From NCBI RefSeq assembly GCF_028369105.1, contig NZ_JAQNDO010000001.1, positions 11,130,501 to 11,194,500 on the forward strand: a stretch of 64,000 nucleotides of DNA. Direction: 5' to 3'. The translations under genes were made by a program, and so were the position numbers. The notes beneath the pieces are model-generated. The model was not told where the DNA came from. It did no database searches and saw nothing but the letters and a program-made list of their open reading frames with translations. Of this stretch, positions 9,707-18,040 are shown piece by piece; the first letter of the stretch is position 1, and each line of letters opens with the position of its first letter. This stretch comes from Polyangium mundeleinium. Its GTDB lineage: Bacteria; Myxococcota_A; Polyangia; Polyangiales; Polyangiaceae.

Positions 9707-11001
9707 CCCGCCGCGTGGTGCCTCCCCTGCGCCCGCAAGACCTGCGGGATCACGCGGATCCGGCGCGTATCGAGCGCGTCTGGGAGCGGCTCGAGCACGA
9801 TCTGCCCGGACGCCGCGAACCCGAACGCTCACGCATGACGGGCACGCTGATCGCTGTCGCCGCCGCTGCCGTCGCCGCCTTCTGCGCGGGCCTCTACGTC
9901 GGGACGGGCACGAGCCGTGAAGGCGGTCCGACCGAGGTGCGCGCGATCTCGGCCGAAAACAACGCGTCGCCGAGCGTGCTCGCTGCAGGCACCCGGCAAG
10001 CGAGTTATCCGCTGCCCGGCGGCGGCACGTTGACCCTCTCGCCCGGCGCCACCGTTGAGGTCGAGCGCGGCGAAGGCGAAGCCGTCACCTTGCGCCTCCT
10101 GCGCGGCGAGGCCTCTGTGGACACGGCCGGCGCGCCCAAGGCCGCAGAGATCGCGCTCGTCGCCGAGGGCGCGGCCCTCTTCGCGCGCGCGGGCAGCGTG
10201 GTGTTCGTCCGGCGAAACGAGGCCGACATCGACGTGCGCGTGGCGAGTGGATCGGCGCGCGTCTCCTGGCCTGCCGGCTCGCGTGAGCTCTCCGGCGGCG
10301 ACGGCCTCGAAGCCGTGCCGATGATCGCGCTCGCCGAGGCCCCGCACGACGATCCGACGAACCCCGATCCGCGCCCGCGCCGCGCGATCGCGCCGATGCC
10401 GCGCGACATGTCTTCCCGCACGCTCGCGCTGCCGCTGCGCCCCGAAACACCGGCGGTCGCGATCGCGGCGCCCGACTGGCGCGCCAAGTACAACGCAGGC
10501 GAGCTCGCCCAGGCCCTCGAGCTCCTGCGCCAGCAGCCTGGTGGGATCGAAGGCGCCATCGCGTCGTCGAGGAGCGCCGCCGAGCTCGTGGTGATCGGCG
10601 ACATCGCCCGCGCCAAAGGTGGAGATCCTTCCGCGGCGTTGCTCGCGCTCACCCGCGTCGTCGAGGGCTTCCCGAACGATCCTTACGCGGAGATCGCGGC
10701 CTTCACGCTCGGCGGCATGTACGAGAAGATGGGCCAGGCCGATCAAGCACAAAAGTACTTCGAGCGTGCGCGGAGCCTCAAAGGTGTGCTGGCCGAGGAC
10801 GCCCTCTGCAAGCAGATCCGCGCCGAGCACCGCGCCGGTCGGAAGGATGAGGCGGCGCGCATGGGCACGGAGTATTCGAACAAGTACCCCGATGGCCGGT
10901 GCAAGGAGGACGTGGAGCGTATTCTCTCGGGCGAGGAGCCCACGCAGGAGGAGCCCCAAGCATCACCGGACGCGGGAGCCGGCGACGCAAGCGCGCCCTG
11001 A
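9703..11001 (+). CDS. FecR-like transmembrane regulator with periplasmic TPR domain
   Basis: A ~44-residue N-terminal segment, presumably cytoplasmic, is followed by one membrane helix (about 46-66). A FecR-like beta domain at ~90-210 (LPGGGTLTLSPGA, then LRLLRGEAS) would be periplasmic. A C-terminal TPR/YbgF-like region at ~260-400 (YAEIAAFTLGGMYEKMG) follows, then a short acidic tail. In the Fec paradigm such proteins hold an ECF sigma factor at the membrane and relay a periplasmic signal. The coupled position after the sigma gene supports that role, though the short N-terminus is not a classical zinc anti-sigma domain. Confidence 0.85.
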   Translation: MTRRVVPPLRPQDLRDHADPARIERVWERLEHDLPGRREPERSRMTGTLIAVAAAAVAAFCAGLYVGTGTSREGGPTEVRAISAENNASPSVLAAGTRQASYPLPGGGTLTLSPGATVEVERGEGEAVTLRLLRGEASVDTAGAPKAAEIALVAEGAALFARAGSVVFVRRNEADIDVRVASGSARVSWPAGSRELSGGDGLEAVPMIALAEAPHDDPTNPDPRPRRAIAPMPRDMSSRTLALPLRPETPAVAIAAPDWRAKYNAGELAQALELLRQQPGGIEGAIASSRSAAELVVIGDIARAKGGDPSAALLALTRVVEGFPNDPYAEIAAFTLGGMYEKMGQADQAQKYFERARSLKGVLAEDALCKQIRAEHRAGRKDEAARMGTEYSNKYPDGRCKEDVERILSGEEPTQEEPQASPDAGAGDASAP

Positions 11002-12070
11002 AACGCCCTGCGCGTGGCGCTCGCCGGCCGCACGCAAGGCGCTCGCCGCCCTCGTGACGTTCGCCCTCTCCCCGAGCGCCGCGCGCGCCGAGGGAGCTGC
11101 GCCGAGCGCGCCCGCGCCGAGCGCGCCTGCCGAAGCGAAGGCGACCACGGCCCCGCGCCGCGTCGAGGTGCGCCTCTCGCTCTCGCGCGCCGCCGCCGAG
11201 GCGCTCGGCGGTGAGTCCCGCGTGCGGCGCCTGCTGGAGATCGAGCTCGACGACACGGGCACGCTCGCGCCCGGCCCGAGCGGCCCGCTCGGCGACGATG
11301 TGGCGCACGTGTGGATCGACCTGCCGAGCCCGTCGGAGGTCCTCATCGAAGCGCGGCTCGCCGAACGCGCCGCCGCGCGACGTTTTCTCCTGATCGGTGG
11401 CCTCAACCCCGACGTGGCCGCGCGCCTCGTGGCCATCGCCGCGAACGAGCTCGTCCGCGCGCAGGCGCGCCCGCTCCGGCCCCGCAAGGCCCCGGCCCCG
11501 CGCACACCCACGCCGAAGGAGCTCGAGCTCGCGGCGCGGCGCGCCCCCGCGATCGTCTGGTCGGCCGCGCCGAGCTTCGTCTTCCTGCCCGGTTCGTCCG
11601 GCACCTTGTGGGGCGCGGGCGCCTCGCTCGGCTTCCACGGCGCCAGCGTGAGCGAGCGCGCGACCGCCCGCTGGCTCACGGGCCCCACGAGCGCCGGCGC
11701 CACGCGCTGGTTCGAGGTCGGCCTCGCGGTCGACTACCGCGTCTACCTCGGCTCGTCGGTCCGCCTCGCGCTCGGCGCCGACGCTGCGCTCGGCTTCCTG
11801 CACCTCGGCGACGCGCGCGCGACGGACGGCATCCTCGGCGCGCGGGACGCGTGGTCCGGCCGCGCGGGCGGCCTGCTCGGCGTCGACGTGCGCGCGTTCG
11901 GCCCCGCGTGGCTCGGCCTTCACCTGAGCCCGGGCGCCATCCTCCGGCCCACGCGCTTCGAGACCGCAGGCGGGCTAAGCGGCGCCGTCGAGGGACTCTG
12001 GCTCGGCGTGGACCTCGCCTTGCAGCTCGAGCACCCGCTCGCCCGACCCGTTGCGACGAACCCCCGTTGA
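10892..12070 (+). CDS. Exported protein, probable outer-membrane beta-barrel; start uncertain
   Basis: The frame clearly codes from about 11010 to 12070. A signal-peptide-like stretch (RKALAALVTFAL, then SAARA) is followed by an ~80-residue domain, then a C-terminal ~190 residues rich in alternating Gly/aromatic strands (FLGSSVRLALGADAALGFLH type). That resembles an outer-membrane barrel or secretin-associated protein. The only ATG in frame before the signal peptide is 10892, inside the FecR gene. The true start may be a rare codon nearer 11000. It follows the sigma/FecR pair without a gap and is probably their co-transcribed envelope partner. Confidence 0.6.
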   Translation: MAGARRTWSVFSRARSPRRRSPKHHRTREPATQARPETPCAWRSPAARKALAALVTFALSPSAARAEGAAPSAPAPSAPAEAKATTAPRRVEVRLSLSRAAAEALGGESRVRRLLEIELDDTGTLAPGPSGPLGDDVAHVWIDLPSPSEVLIEARLAERAAARRFLLIGGLNPDVAARLVAIAANELVRAQARPLRPRKAPAPRTPTPKELELAARRAPAIVWSAAPSFVFLPGSSGTLWGAGASLGFHGASVSERATARWLTGPTSAGATRWFEVGLAVDYRVYLGSSVRLALGADAALGFLHLGDARATDGILGARDAWSGRAGGLLGVDVRAFGPAWLGLHLSPGAILRPTRFETAGGLSGAVEGLWLGVDLALQLEHPLARPVATNPR

Positions 12071-12137
12071 TCGCTCGCGAGGAAGGGGCCTTGTGCCTCG
12101 GCGGCGCGTCTCCATGAACCTCGGGGGGAGCCTTTCG

Positions 12138-12413
12138 ATGCAACACCAGCAAGAGCCCGAGGAGACCTTCGTGCTCGGGCCTGCGAGCGCGGGACGGGCG
12201 CTGCGCGCGCGCTTCGGCACGTTCGTCGGCGCCGACTATCTTCCTGGCAAGACGGCGATGCGCGACGCGCTTTGCGAGCGGTTCGGCGTCTCGCAGCTCG
12301 AAGCCGAGGAGCTCTGCGATGCGCTCGAAGCCTCTGGCGCGCTGCGCTTCATCAGCACGCCCGACGGCGAGGGCTTCCACATCGACAGCGACGTGGTCGA
12401 CGAGGCCGCGTAA
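12138..12413 (+). CDS. Small hypothetical acidic protein (91 aa)
   Basis: I start at ATG 12138 because a GGGGGGAG ribosome-binding site lies eight bases upstream; ATG 12114 and an upstream start are possible. The protein has an N-terminal acidic segment, then a compact helical region with a winged-helix-like pattern (FGVSQLEAEELCDALEASGALRF, given here only as landmarks ~45-70) and an acidic end. It may be a small DNA- or protein-binding domain. No family is recognised. It lies between the outer-membrane protein gene and the S2P protease on the same strand. Confidence 0.65.
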   Translation: MQHQQEPEETFVLGPASAGRALRARFGTFVGADYLPGKTAMRDALCERFGVSQLEAEELCDALEASGALRFISTPDGEGFHIDSDVVDEAA

Positions 12414-12521
12414 CGCGCCTCCTGCCTCGCCGCGCGTCGAGCGACCTCGGGGCACGCGTGTTGCCCCCTCGCCGGGGGAGCAGCTCGGCCCGGCGCGCGC
12501 GCTGCCACCGGAGGAGCCACC

Positions 12522-13667
12522 ATGTTGGACCGAGGCTGGACGATCTTCCGCATTCGCGGCATCCCCGTGAAGCTCCACATCACGCTCGTCCTGTTTCTCC
12601 CGTACGTCGCGTTCGTCACGTCCTCCCAGTTCAAGGCCATCGCCGACGCCGTTGGCGTCCCGCGGAGCGACCTGCACCTGCCGCCGCTCGTGTGGGGCAC
12701 GATCCTCGCGGTCGGGCTCTTCGTCTCCATCCTGCTGCACGAGCTCGCGCACTGCCTCGTCGCGGTCTCGAACGGCGTCCGCGTCCGATCGATCACGCTC
12801 ATGATGCTCGGCGGCGTCTCGCGCATGGAGCGTGACGTGCGGCCCGAGCGCGAGGCGTGGATGGCCTTCGCCGGGCCGCTGTCGAGCTTCGGCATCGCGG
12901 TCGCTTGCTGGCTCGCCTCGCTCTTGCCGCTCCTCGCCGAGGTGCGCGTCGCCTTCCTCGCGCTCGCGCTCGCCAACGCGGTGCTCGGCGCGTTCAACCT
13001 CCTGCCTGCCTTCCCGATGGACGGCGGCCGCGTCCTCCGCGGCCTCCTCTCGACGCGGCTCGGCATCCGACGCGCGACGAGCGTGGCCGCGACGATCGGC
13101 AAGGGCATGGCCGTGCTCTTCGGCCTCTTCGGTCTGCTCTCGTTCAACGTGCTGCTCGTGCTCATCGCGGTGTTCGTGTACATGGGCGCGGCGGGCGAGC
13201 AGGGGCGCAGCCAGTGGAGGCAGGTCCTCGAAGGTTTGCCCGTGGCCGAGGTGATGACCGATCGGCTCGGCGAGGCGCACGCGGACGAACGCGCGGGCGA
13301 GGTCGCGCGGCGGCTCTTCCGGCAGAACCTCGCGGGCGCGCTCGTGGTCGACAACGAGCACGAGCATGCACACGAGCACGACGCGCTCGATCCGGATCAC
13401 GTGCTCGGCGTTGTGACGGCGTGGGACCTCGCGCGGCCCGAGTTCCACCGCGCGCCCGACGCGACCGTCGGCAAGGCCATGCGGACGGACGTGCCACGCG
13501 TGCACACGCGTGACGACGCCGCGGCCACGCTCGATGCGCTGGTGAATGGCGAAGCGGAAGCGGTGCTCGTGCTCGACGAGGGCGAGCACGTCGTTGGCCT
13601 CGTGACGCCGGCCGACCTGCAGCGCGCGCTCGCGCTCCTCGGTGCGGCCGGCGGACGGGGTCGTTAG
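12522..13667 (+). CDS. Site-2 protease (M50) intramembrane metalloprotease with C-terminal CBS pair
   Basis: The protein has six or so membrane helices in the first ~225 residues. The zinc-binding motif HELAH is at 73-77 and the second metal ligand, in PMDGGR, is at ~167. Two CBS-like repeats follow at ~235-290 and ~320-375, separated by a His/Glu-rich insert (EHEHAHEHD, ~288-296) that could bind metal. The architecture matches the Rip3/SpoIVFB-like branch whose CBS domains bind nucleotides. Such proteases cut anti-sigma factors or membrane-bound regulators, and the same-strand FecR/ECF pair upstream is a plausible substrate. The GGAGG before the ATG supports the start. Confidence 0.93.
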   Translation: MLDRGWTIFRIRGIPVKLHITLVLFLPYVAFVTSSQFKAIADAVGVPRSDLHLPPLVWGTILAVGLFVSILLHELAHCLVAVSNGVRVRSITLMMLGGVSRMERDVRPEREAWMAFAGPLSSFGIAVACWLASLLPLLAEVRVAFLALALANAVLGAFNLLPAFPMDGGRVLRGLLSTRLGIRRATSVAATIGKGMAVLFGLFGLLSFNVLLVLIAVFVYMGAAGEQGRSQWRQVLEGLPVAEVMTDRLGEAHADERAGEVARRLFRQNLAGALVVDNEHEHAHEHDALDPDHVLGVVTAWDLARPEFHRAPDATVGKAMRTDVPRVHTRDDAAATLDALVNGEAEAVLVLDEGEHVVGLVTPADLQRALALLGAAGGRGR

Positions 13668-13673
13668 TCCCGA

Positions 13674-13694
13674 GGGGGACGCCTCGCGTCCCCC
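13674..13694 (+). terminator. Hairpin after the S2P gene
   Basis: A perfect 9-bp stem (13674-13682 with 13686-13694) with a 3-base loop sits six bases after the stop codon. A second imperfect hairpin follows at 13697-13719, then a C-rich run. No U-tract follows, so if it terminates transcription it does so imperfectly or with Rho. The hairpins lie between convergent genes. Confidence 0.5.
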
Positions 13695-13778
13695 TCTCAG
13701 CCAGGCAAAGCCCGGCTGATTCACCCCCCGGGGCGAGCTCGCTTCGCGACCTCGCAGAGCAGCGAACGAGTCGCTGCT

Positions 13779-15179
13779 CTAGGCGCTCATCTTTGGAATG
13801 ACCAGGCGCACGCGCGCGCCGCCGCTCGGAGCATCCTCGATCTCGAGGTGCATGCGCACGTGCGCTGCGACCGCCGTCGCGGCGATGAGCGAGATCCCCG
13901 CCGGACGACCTGCCGCTAGCACCTCGAAATCACGGCTCAGCACGCCTGTCCTCGCCGCCTCGGGCAGCGGGTGCCCGGCGTCGTCGACCGTGAGCGCGTA
14001 CCCGCCGCTCGTATGCTCGGCGAGCGTCAGCACCACCTCCGTGCCCGGCGGCGATGCGCTGATCGCATGATCGAGCAGCGCGTGCATCAGCACCGTCAGC
14101 GCCCCAATCTGCGTCACCTCGTACGCGCTCTGCGGCGCGTGTAGCGTCACGCGCACATCGTGCCGCGCGGCGCGCCCCATGTCGTCGCGCACCACGTCCC
14201 GCAGCGCCTCGGCGATGTCCACGTGCCGCGGCAGCTCGCCGATCGGGCACGCGCCGAGCCGCGCGAGGTCCCCCATCGTCTCCGACGCCGCCGTCACGTG
14301 CCGCATCGCGCTCGCCACGATGTCGCCGACTTCTCCCTGCCGATCCCGGAGCGGCAAGAGGTCGCGCGTGATCGCCGAAAAGATGCCACGCAGCTCCGAC
14401 ACGAGCCCTCGCACGCCGGCCACGAGCACCGCGAGCCCCTCGCTGCTCACCGGCTCGATCGATGCGCTCGCCGGCGGCGTGCTCGACACCCTCGCGCTGC
14501 CGCTCGCGAACACCGCGGCGAGCTCGCGCGCGTAGGCCTCGCCTTGCTCCTGCGCGGCCTTCAGCTCGCGCTTCAGGTTCTCGAGCTCCTGCCGCTGCAT
14601 GTCCACGTCGGCCGGCAGCACCAGCGTCTGCATCGAGCCGTCGAGCTCGAGCCGTCCGCCGTGCCGGATCGCCATGCGCGACAGCCACGCGCGCTCCGAC
14701 TCGAACGTCGCGGGCTGGTCCGGACCGAGCACCACGCTGACCTTCACCTCTTCGCCGTCGCGGCGCACGCTCACTTCGGAGGTGCCCTTCGCGTTCGCCG
14801 GGTCGCCTGCTTGACCGACGAGCAAGAGCAGCATGCGACGTAGCTCGGCTTCGTCGCCGAACACCGTCGTGCCCTCGCCCATCTCGATCTGCACCCGCGC
14901 CTCGGGCGCGACCTCCCACATGAGCTGTGCGAGATCGATCTTGCCTCGCCGCCCTCGGCTCGCGGGATGCCCGTGAAGCGACGCCAGCATGCCGACGGCC
15001 TCGTCGAGCTGGTTCAGCGTCGTCTCCACTGCGACCGTGCTCTCGCCGTCGGGCACGCGAACGGAGCCCGGGGGCCCGTCCTGGATGATCACTCCCTGGC
15101 GGAGCTTCTGCGCTGCAGTGCGGGCTTCCTGCGCGAGCAGCCACGTCAGCTCGTTGCGCGTCAATCGATCGCTCGTCAC
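13779..15179 (-). CDS. Tandem histidine-kinase-like protein lacking both phosphoacceptor histidines
   Basis: 466 residues from a GTG at 15179, chosen because a GAGGACGGAGA ribosome-binding site precedes it. Two copies of a dimerisation-plus-ATPase arrangement are visible. Module 1 (~1-190) has an H-box-like helix with Asn9 where His is expected, and an HATPase-like region ending IRHGGRLEL. Module 2 (~245-466) has SELRGIFSAI (261-270), with Ser for His, and HATPase-like DDAGHPLP (~399) and GISLIAATAVAAH (~428-440). The N-box asparagines are replaced in both. A coiled coil (~195-225) joins them. No signal peptide or helix is seen, so it is cytosolic, probably a pseudokinase or adaptor. Confidence 0.7.
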   Translation of the reverse strand: MTSDRLTRNELTWLLAQEARTAAQKLRQGVIIQDGPPGSVRVPDGESTVAVETTLNQLDEAVGMLASLHGHPASRGRRGKIDLAQLMWEVAPEARVQIEMGEGTTVFGDEAELRRMLLLLVGQAGDPANAKGTSEVSVRRDGEEVKVSVVLGPDQPATFESERAWLSRMAIRHGGRLELDGSMQTLVLPADVDMQRQELENLKRELKAAQEQGEAYARELAAVFASGSARVSSTPPASASIEPVSSEGLAVLVAGVRGLVSELRGIFSAITRDLLPLRDRQGEVGDIVASAMRHVTAASETMGDLARLGACPIGELPRHVDIAEALRDVVRDDMGRAARHDVRVTLHAPQSAYEVTQIGALTVLMHALLDHAISASPPGTEVVLTLAEHTSGGYALTVDDAGHPLPEAARTGVLSRDFEVLAAGRPAGISLIAATAVAAHVRMHLEIEDAPSGGARVRLVIPKMSA

Positions 15180-15287
15180 CCGATCTCCGTCCTCTGCGCT
15201 TTCTTCGAGAAATCGCGCCGACGCATGATGCCAGAACCCGTCCTGCCCTGCTACGCTGAAGGCGGACCTGCCTCCTCTTCCTTTGCC

Positions 15288-17510
15288 ATGACGAGCGCCG
15301 AGACGAAGGCTCCGCGGCCCCGGCTCCTGCGACACCTTCGCTGGATCACGGCCCTCCTCCCCGTGGCCGCGCTCGCGAGCGCCTGTGGGCCATCCACCGC
15401 GCCGAACCCCTTCACCCTCGACGCCGGCCCCGACGGCGCAACCGACCCCGACGGCGGCACGGGCGGCGGTGCCGGCGGCGGTAATCCCGACGACGGTGGC
15501 ACGCCCGACGACACCCTCGGCGGCCCTTGCAACGACGACGCCCAGTGCGACGACGCCATCACTTGCACCGTCGACGTCTGTGACACCTCGATCGCGCGCT
15601 GCCGCCACAGCCCCGACGACGCGGCTTGCCAGGACGGCGTCTACTGTGACGGCGTCGAGCGTTGCGCGCCCAAGCTCGGCTGCCTCCCCGGCCCCCCTGT
15701 CGCTTGCTCCGACGGCGACGTCTGCACCATCGACACCTGCGTCGAGTCCACGGGCGCCTGCACCCACGTCCTGCGCGACGCCGACGGCGACGGCGTGCCC
15801 GACGGCCACTGCATCGCGAAGGGCGACTGCAACGACGACGATCCCAAGGTCTCCCCCGCGCTGCCCGAGGTCTGCGCGAACGGCAAGGACGACGACTGCG
15901 ACGGCGCCGTCGACGAAGCCGACTGCGCTTCACCCAAGCACGACACTTGCACCGATCCTCTCGTGATCGATGCGCCAGGCGCCTACACGATCGACACCAC
16001 CGCCGCCGCCGCGAACTTCGCCGCCTCCTGCAACGTCAACAACCAGCCCGCCGCGCGTGACGTCGTCGCGGCGATCGTCCTGCCTGCGGGCCCGCCGGTC
16101 GACGTCGAGATCACCGCCCGGACGAACGCTGCCGACGTCGCCATTGCCCTCCTCGGCCAGTGCGGTGATCCCTCGACCGAGATCACCTGCGGCACATCGT
16201 TCTTCCACCCCCAGGGCGGCCGCTTCGCCAAGATCCGCGGCCGCGGCCTCGGGGATCCTGCGAAGACCACCGCGCTGCCGCTGTACGTCTTCGCCGACGC
16301 GGACACGCCTGTCATCCTCGACGTCGCCTTCCTCCCGCCCGAGCCCGTTCCCACGAACGAGACCTGCGGCACCGCCGAGCCCATCTCCTTCGGCGTGCCC
16401 TTCTTCTCCACCTTGGTCGACGCCGCAACGGACGTCGGCATCACCTGCACCCCGCTCACCGGCGAACTCCTCTACAGCTTCGAGCTCGCCTCCCCCGCGA
16501 ACGTCCACGTCTATGCGAGCTCCGTCGACGGCGACGGCTTCCCCGTCATCTCCCTCCGCGACGCGGCCTGCGCGCTGCCCGAGAACGAGATCACCTGCAA
16601 GAGCGCGCCGATCGTCGACGTCTTCCGCCACGCGCTCCCCGCGGGCACGTACCACGTCGCCGTCGCTGCTGGCGCCCCCACGATCGTCTCCACGACCGTC
16701 GTGATCGAGCCGCCCACTGAGCCTCTCCCTGACGAAACCTGCGAGGGCGCCCCGGCGATCACGCCCAACGTCACGCGCGACGTCGACCTCCTCGATCGGC
16801 AAGACGACGTAAAGCTCGGCTGCTTGCCCGGCGCCGTCGACGCGGCCTACACGCTCTCGCTACCCGTCGCCTCCGACGTCCTCCTCGTCCAGCGCATCTC
16901 CCAGGGCGATACCGGCGCCGTCACGCTCGCCCTCCCGGCGTGCGCCGACCCTTCGGATCAGCTCATCTGCGATCCTGGCTCGCAGTCACCTCTCCGTATC
17001 GGCAAGCGCAACATACCGGCCGGCGATTACCGGGTCGTCGCCGAATCCCTCCTCGGTCAACCCGCGCAAGTCACCGCATTCGTCCGCAAGACCACGCCGC
17101 CTTTGATCGTGCCGTTCGCCGACGCTTGCGCCGACGTGCTCATGATCCCCTCGACGGGCGGTTTTTTCCAGGGCAACACCGCGAATGCCACGGCGAACTT
17201 CAATGCTGGCTGTGATCAAGGTGGAGGGCCCGAGGGCGGGGCACGTGACCAGCTCCTCGGGCTCTCCCTGTCTGATAAAAAACGCGTCGTGCTAGACATG
17301 GGCGGATCGGGGTACACGACGCTCCTCGATGTGCGAAAAGGCCCCGATTGCCCCGGCGTCGAGGTCCCGAAGGCCTGCGCCGTCGGTTACGGCCAAAACA
17401 AAAGCTTCCTCGATCTCACCCTCGATCCTGGCACGTACTTCCTCCAGATCGATGGGCTCGGCCAGGATAGCGGCCCTTGGTTCCTCGACGTTCGTATCGT
17501 TGATCCCTGA
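15288..17510 (+). CDS. Large secreted lipoprotein with MopE-like Ca-binding motif and repeated beta domains
   Basis: The lipoprotein signal ends at a lipobox (LASAC, Cys ~29). A Gly/Asp-rich linker (~35-75) follows, then a Cys-rich section (~75-150) with two EB-like/disintegrin-like repeats. A MopE-type repeat (DADGDGVPDG, then CNGKDDDCDGAVDE-like; ~155-205) is known to bind calcium or other metals in surface proteins. Three or four beta-sandwich domains with paired cysteines fill the rest (~215-740). The sequence has the look of an exposed adhesion or substrate-binding protein. I start at ATG 15288; an in-frame ATG upstream would place a non-signal segment in front. It diverges from the pseudo-histidine-kinase gene. 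Confidence 0.8.
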   Translation: MTSAETKAPRPRLLRHLRWITALLPVAALASACGPSTAPNPFTLDAGPDGATDPDGGTGGGAGGGNPDDGGTPDDTLGGPCNDDAQCDDAITCTVDVCDTSIARCRHSPDDAACQDGVYCDGVERCAPKLGCLPGPPVACSDGDVCTIDTCVESTGACTHVLRDADGDGVPDGHCIAKGDCNDDDPKVSPALPEVCANGKDDDCDGAVDEADCASPKHDTCTDPLVIDAPGAYTIDTTAAAANFAASCNVNNQPAARDVVAAIVLPAGPPVDVEITARTNAADVAIALLGQCGDPSTEITCGTSFFHPQGGRFAKIRGRGLGDPAKTTALPLYVFADADTPVILDVAFLPPEPVPTNETCGTAEPISFGVPFFSTLVDAATDVGITCTPLTGELLYSFELASPANVHVYASSVDGDGFPVISLRDAACALPENEITCKSAPIVDVFRHALPAGTYHVAVAAGAPTIVSTTVVIEPPTEPLPDETCEGAPAITPNVTRDVDLLDRQDDVKLGCLPGAVDAAYTLSLPVASDVLLVQRISQGDTGAVTLALPACADPSDQLICDPGSQSPLRIGKRNIPAGDYRVVAESLLGQPAQVTAFVRKTTPPLIVPFADACADVLMIPSTGGFFQGNTANATANFNAGCDQGGGPEGGARDQLLGLSLSDKKRVVLDMGGSGYTTLLDVRKGPDCPGVEVPKACAVGYGQNKSFLDLTLDPGTYFLQIDGLGQDSGPWFLDVRIVDP

Positions 17511-17519
17511 ACGACTCCT

Positions 17520-17855
17520 TCACCCCCTTTTCTTTTTTTTCGACCTCGCCGCCCCAGCTTGCGCGCTGACGGTCACATTGAAGGCGAGCCGATGGATCTC
17601 CTCCACGGCGCGCTCGGCCTCGTCCGGCGTCATCGCGAATCCCGTGAACATCTTGCGCCCGGCATACCGCGCCGGATCGATGCCCTCTGCATTCACGTAG
17701 ATCAAACCGTCACTGCCCAGCGCGAGCTCCGTCGGGAGTTCCGGCGGTGTCTCGTCTTCCTCCGTTCGAACATCTCTCGTTCGTCGTCTCGTCGCCACCG
17801 CCATAACGTCCTTGCGGGTGCTCGTTTTTCGGGGTCGAGCTGATTCCTTTCGCAT
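17520..17855 (-). CDS. Hypothetical basic/acidic small protein (111 aa)
   Basis: I start at ATG 17855 because GAGGG lies seven bases upstream; a TTG 48 bases earlier is possible. The first ~45 residues are basic and disordered. The middle contains a compact conserved-looking segment (~50-95, landmarks LGSDGLIYVNAEGI and GRKMFTGF) and the end is Lys-rich. No family is recognised. It is convergent with the MopE-like lipoprotein gene. Direct repeats and a CTTTGTCT array lie upstream. It could be a small nucleic-acid-associated protein, judging only from charge. Confidence 0.6.
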   Translation of the reverse strand: MRKESARPRKTSTRKDVMAVATRRRTRDVRTEEDETPPELPTELALGSDGLIYVNAEGIDPARYAGRKMFTGFAMTPDEAERAVEEIHRLAFNVTVSAQAGAARSKKKKRG

Positions 17856-17914
17856 GTACGGGCCCTCATTGGGAAGGACGCCGAACTCTGCGTACCTGAC
17901 CAAGGCTCTTCCAT

Positions 17915-17951
17915 GCTCGGTTTTTCCTCGAACGTCAAGCTCGGTTTTTCC
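17915..17951. repeat. 13-bp direct repeat
   Basis: The sequence gctcggtttttcc occurs at 17915-17927 and again at 17939-17951, a 24-base period, in the upstream region of the 111-residue hypothetical gene. It could be an operator-like pair or a chance duplication. Confidence 0.6.
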
Positions 17952-17985
17952 GGGACCGTGGGTTTGTCATCGCGCAGGTTTGTCC

Positions 17986-18009
17986 CTTTGTCTCTTTGTC
18001 TCTTTGTCC
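17986..18009. repeat. Three tandem 8-bp units (ctttgtct)
   Basis: Two perfect units and a third with one change occupy 24 bases in the gap between the small hypothetical gene and the EVE-domain gene. Short arrays like this are slippage-prone. No coding region covers it. Confidence 0.8.
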
Positions 18010-18040
18010 TGGCGCACGGGGGGTCCGGTACGGACGGCTC

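Noticed and set aside
11676-13724. 682-codon minus-strand frame over the S2P gene
   Set aside because: Mirror of the S2P and neighbouring genes; no homology by eye.
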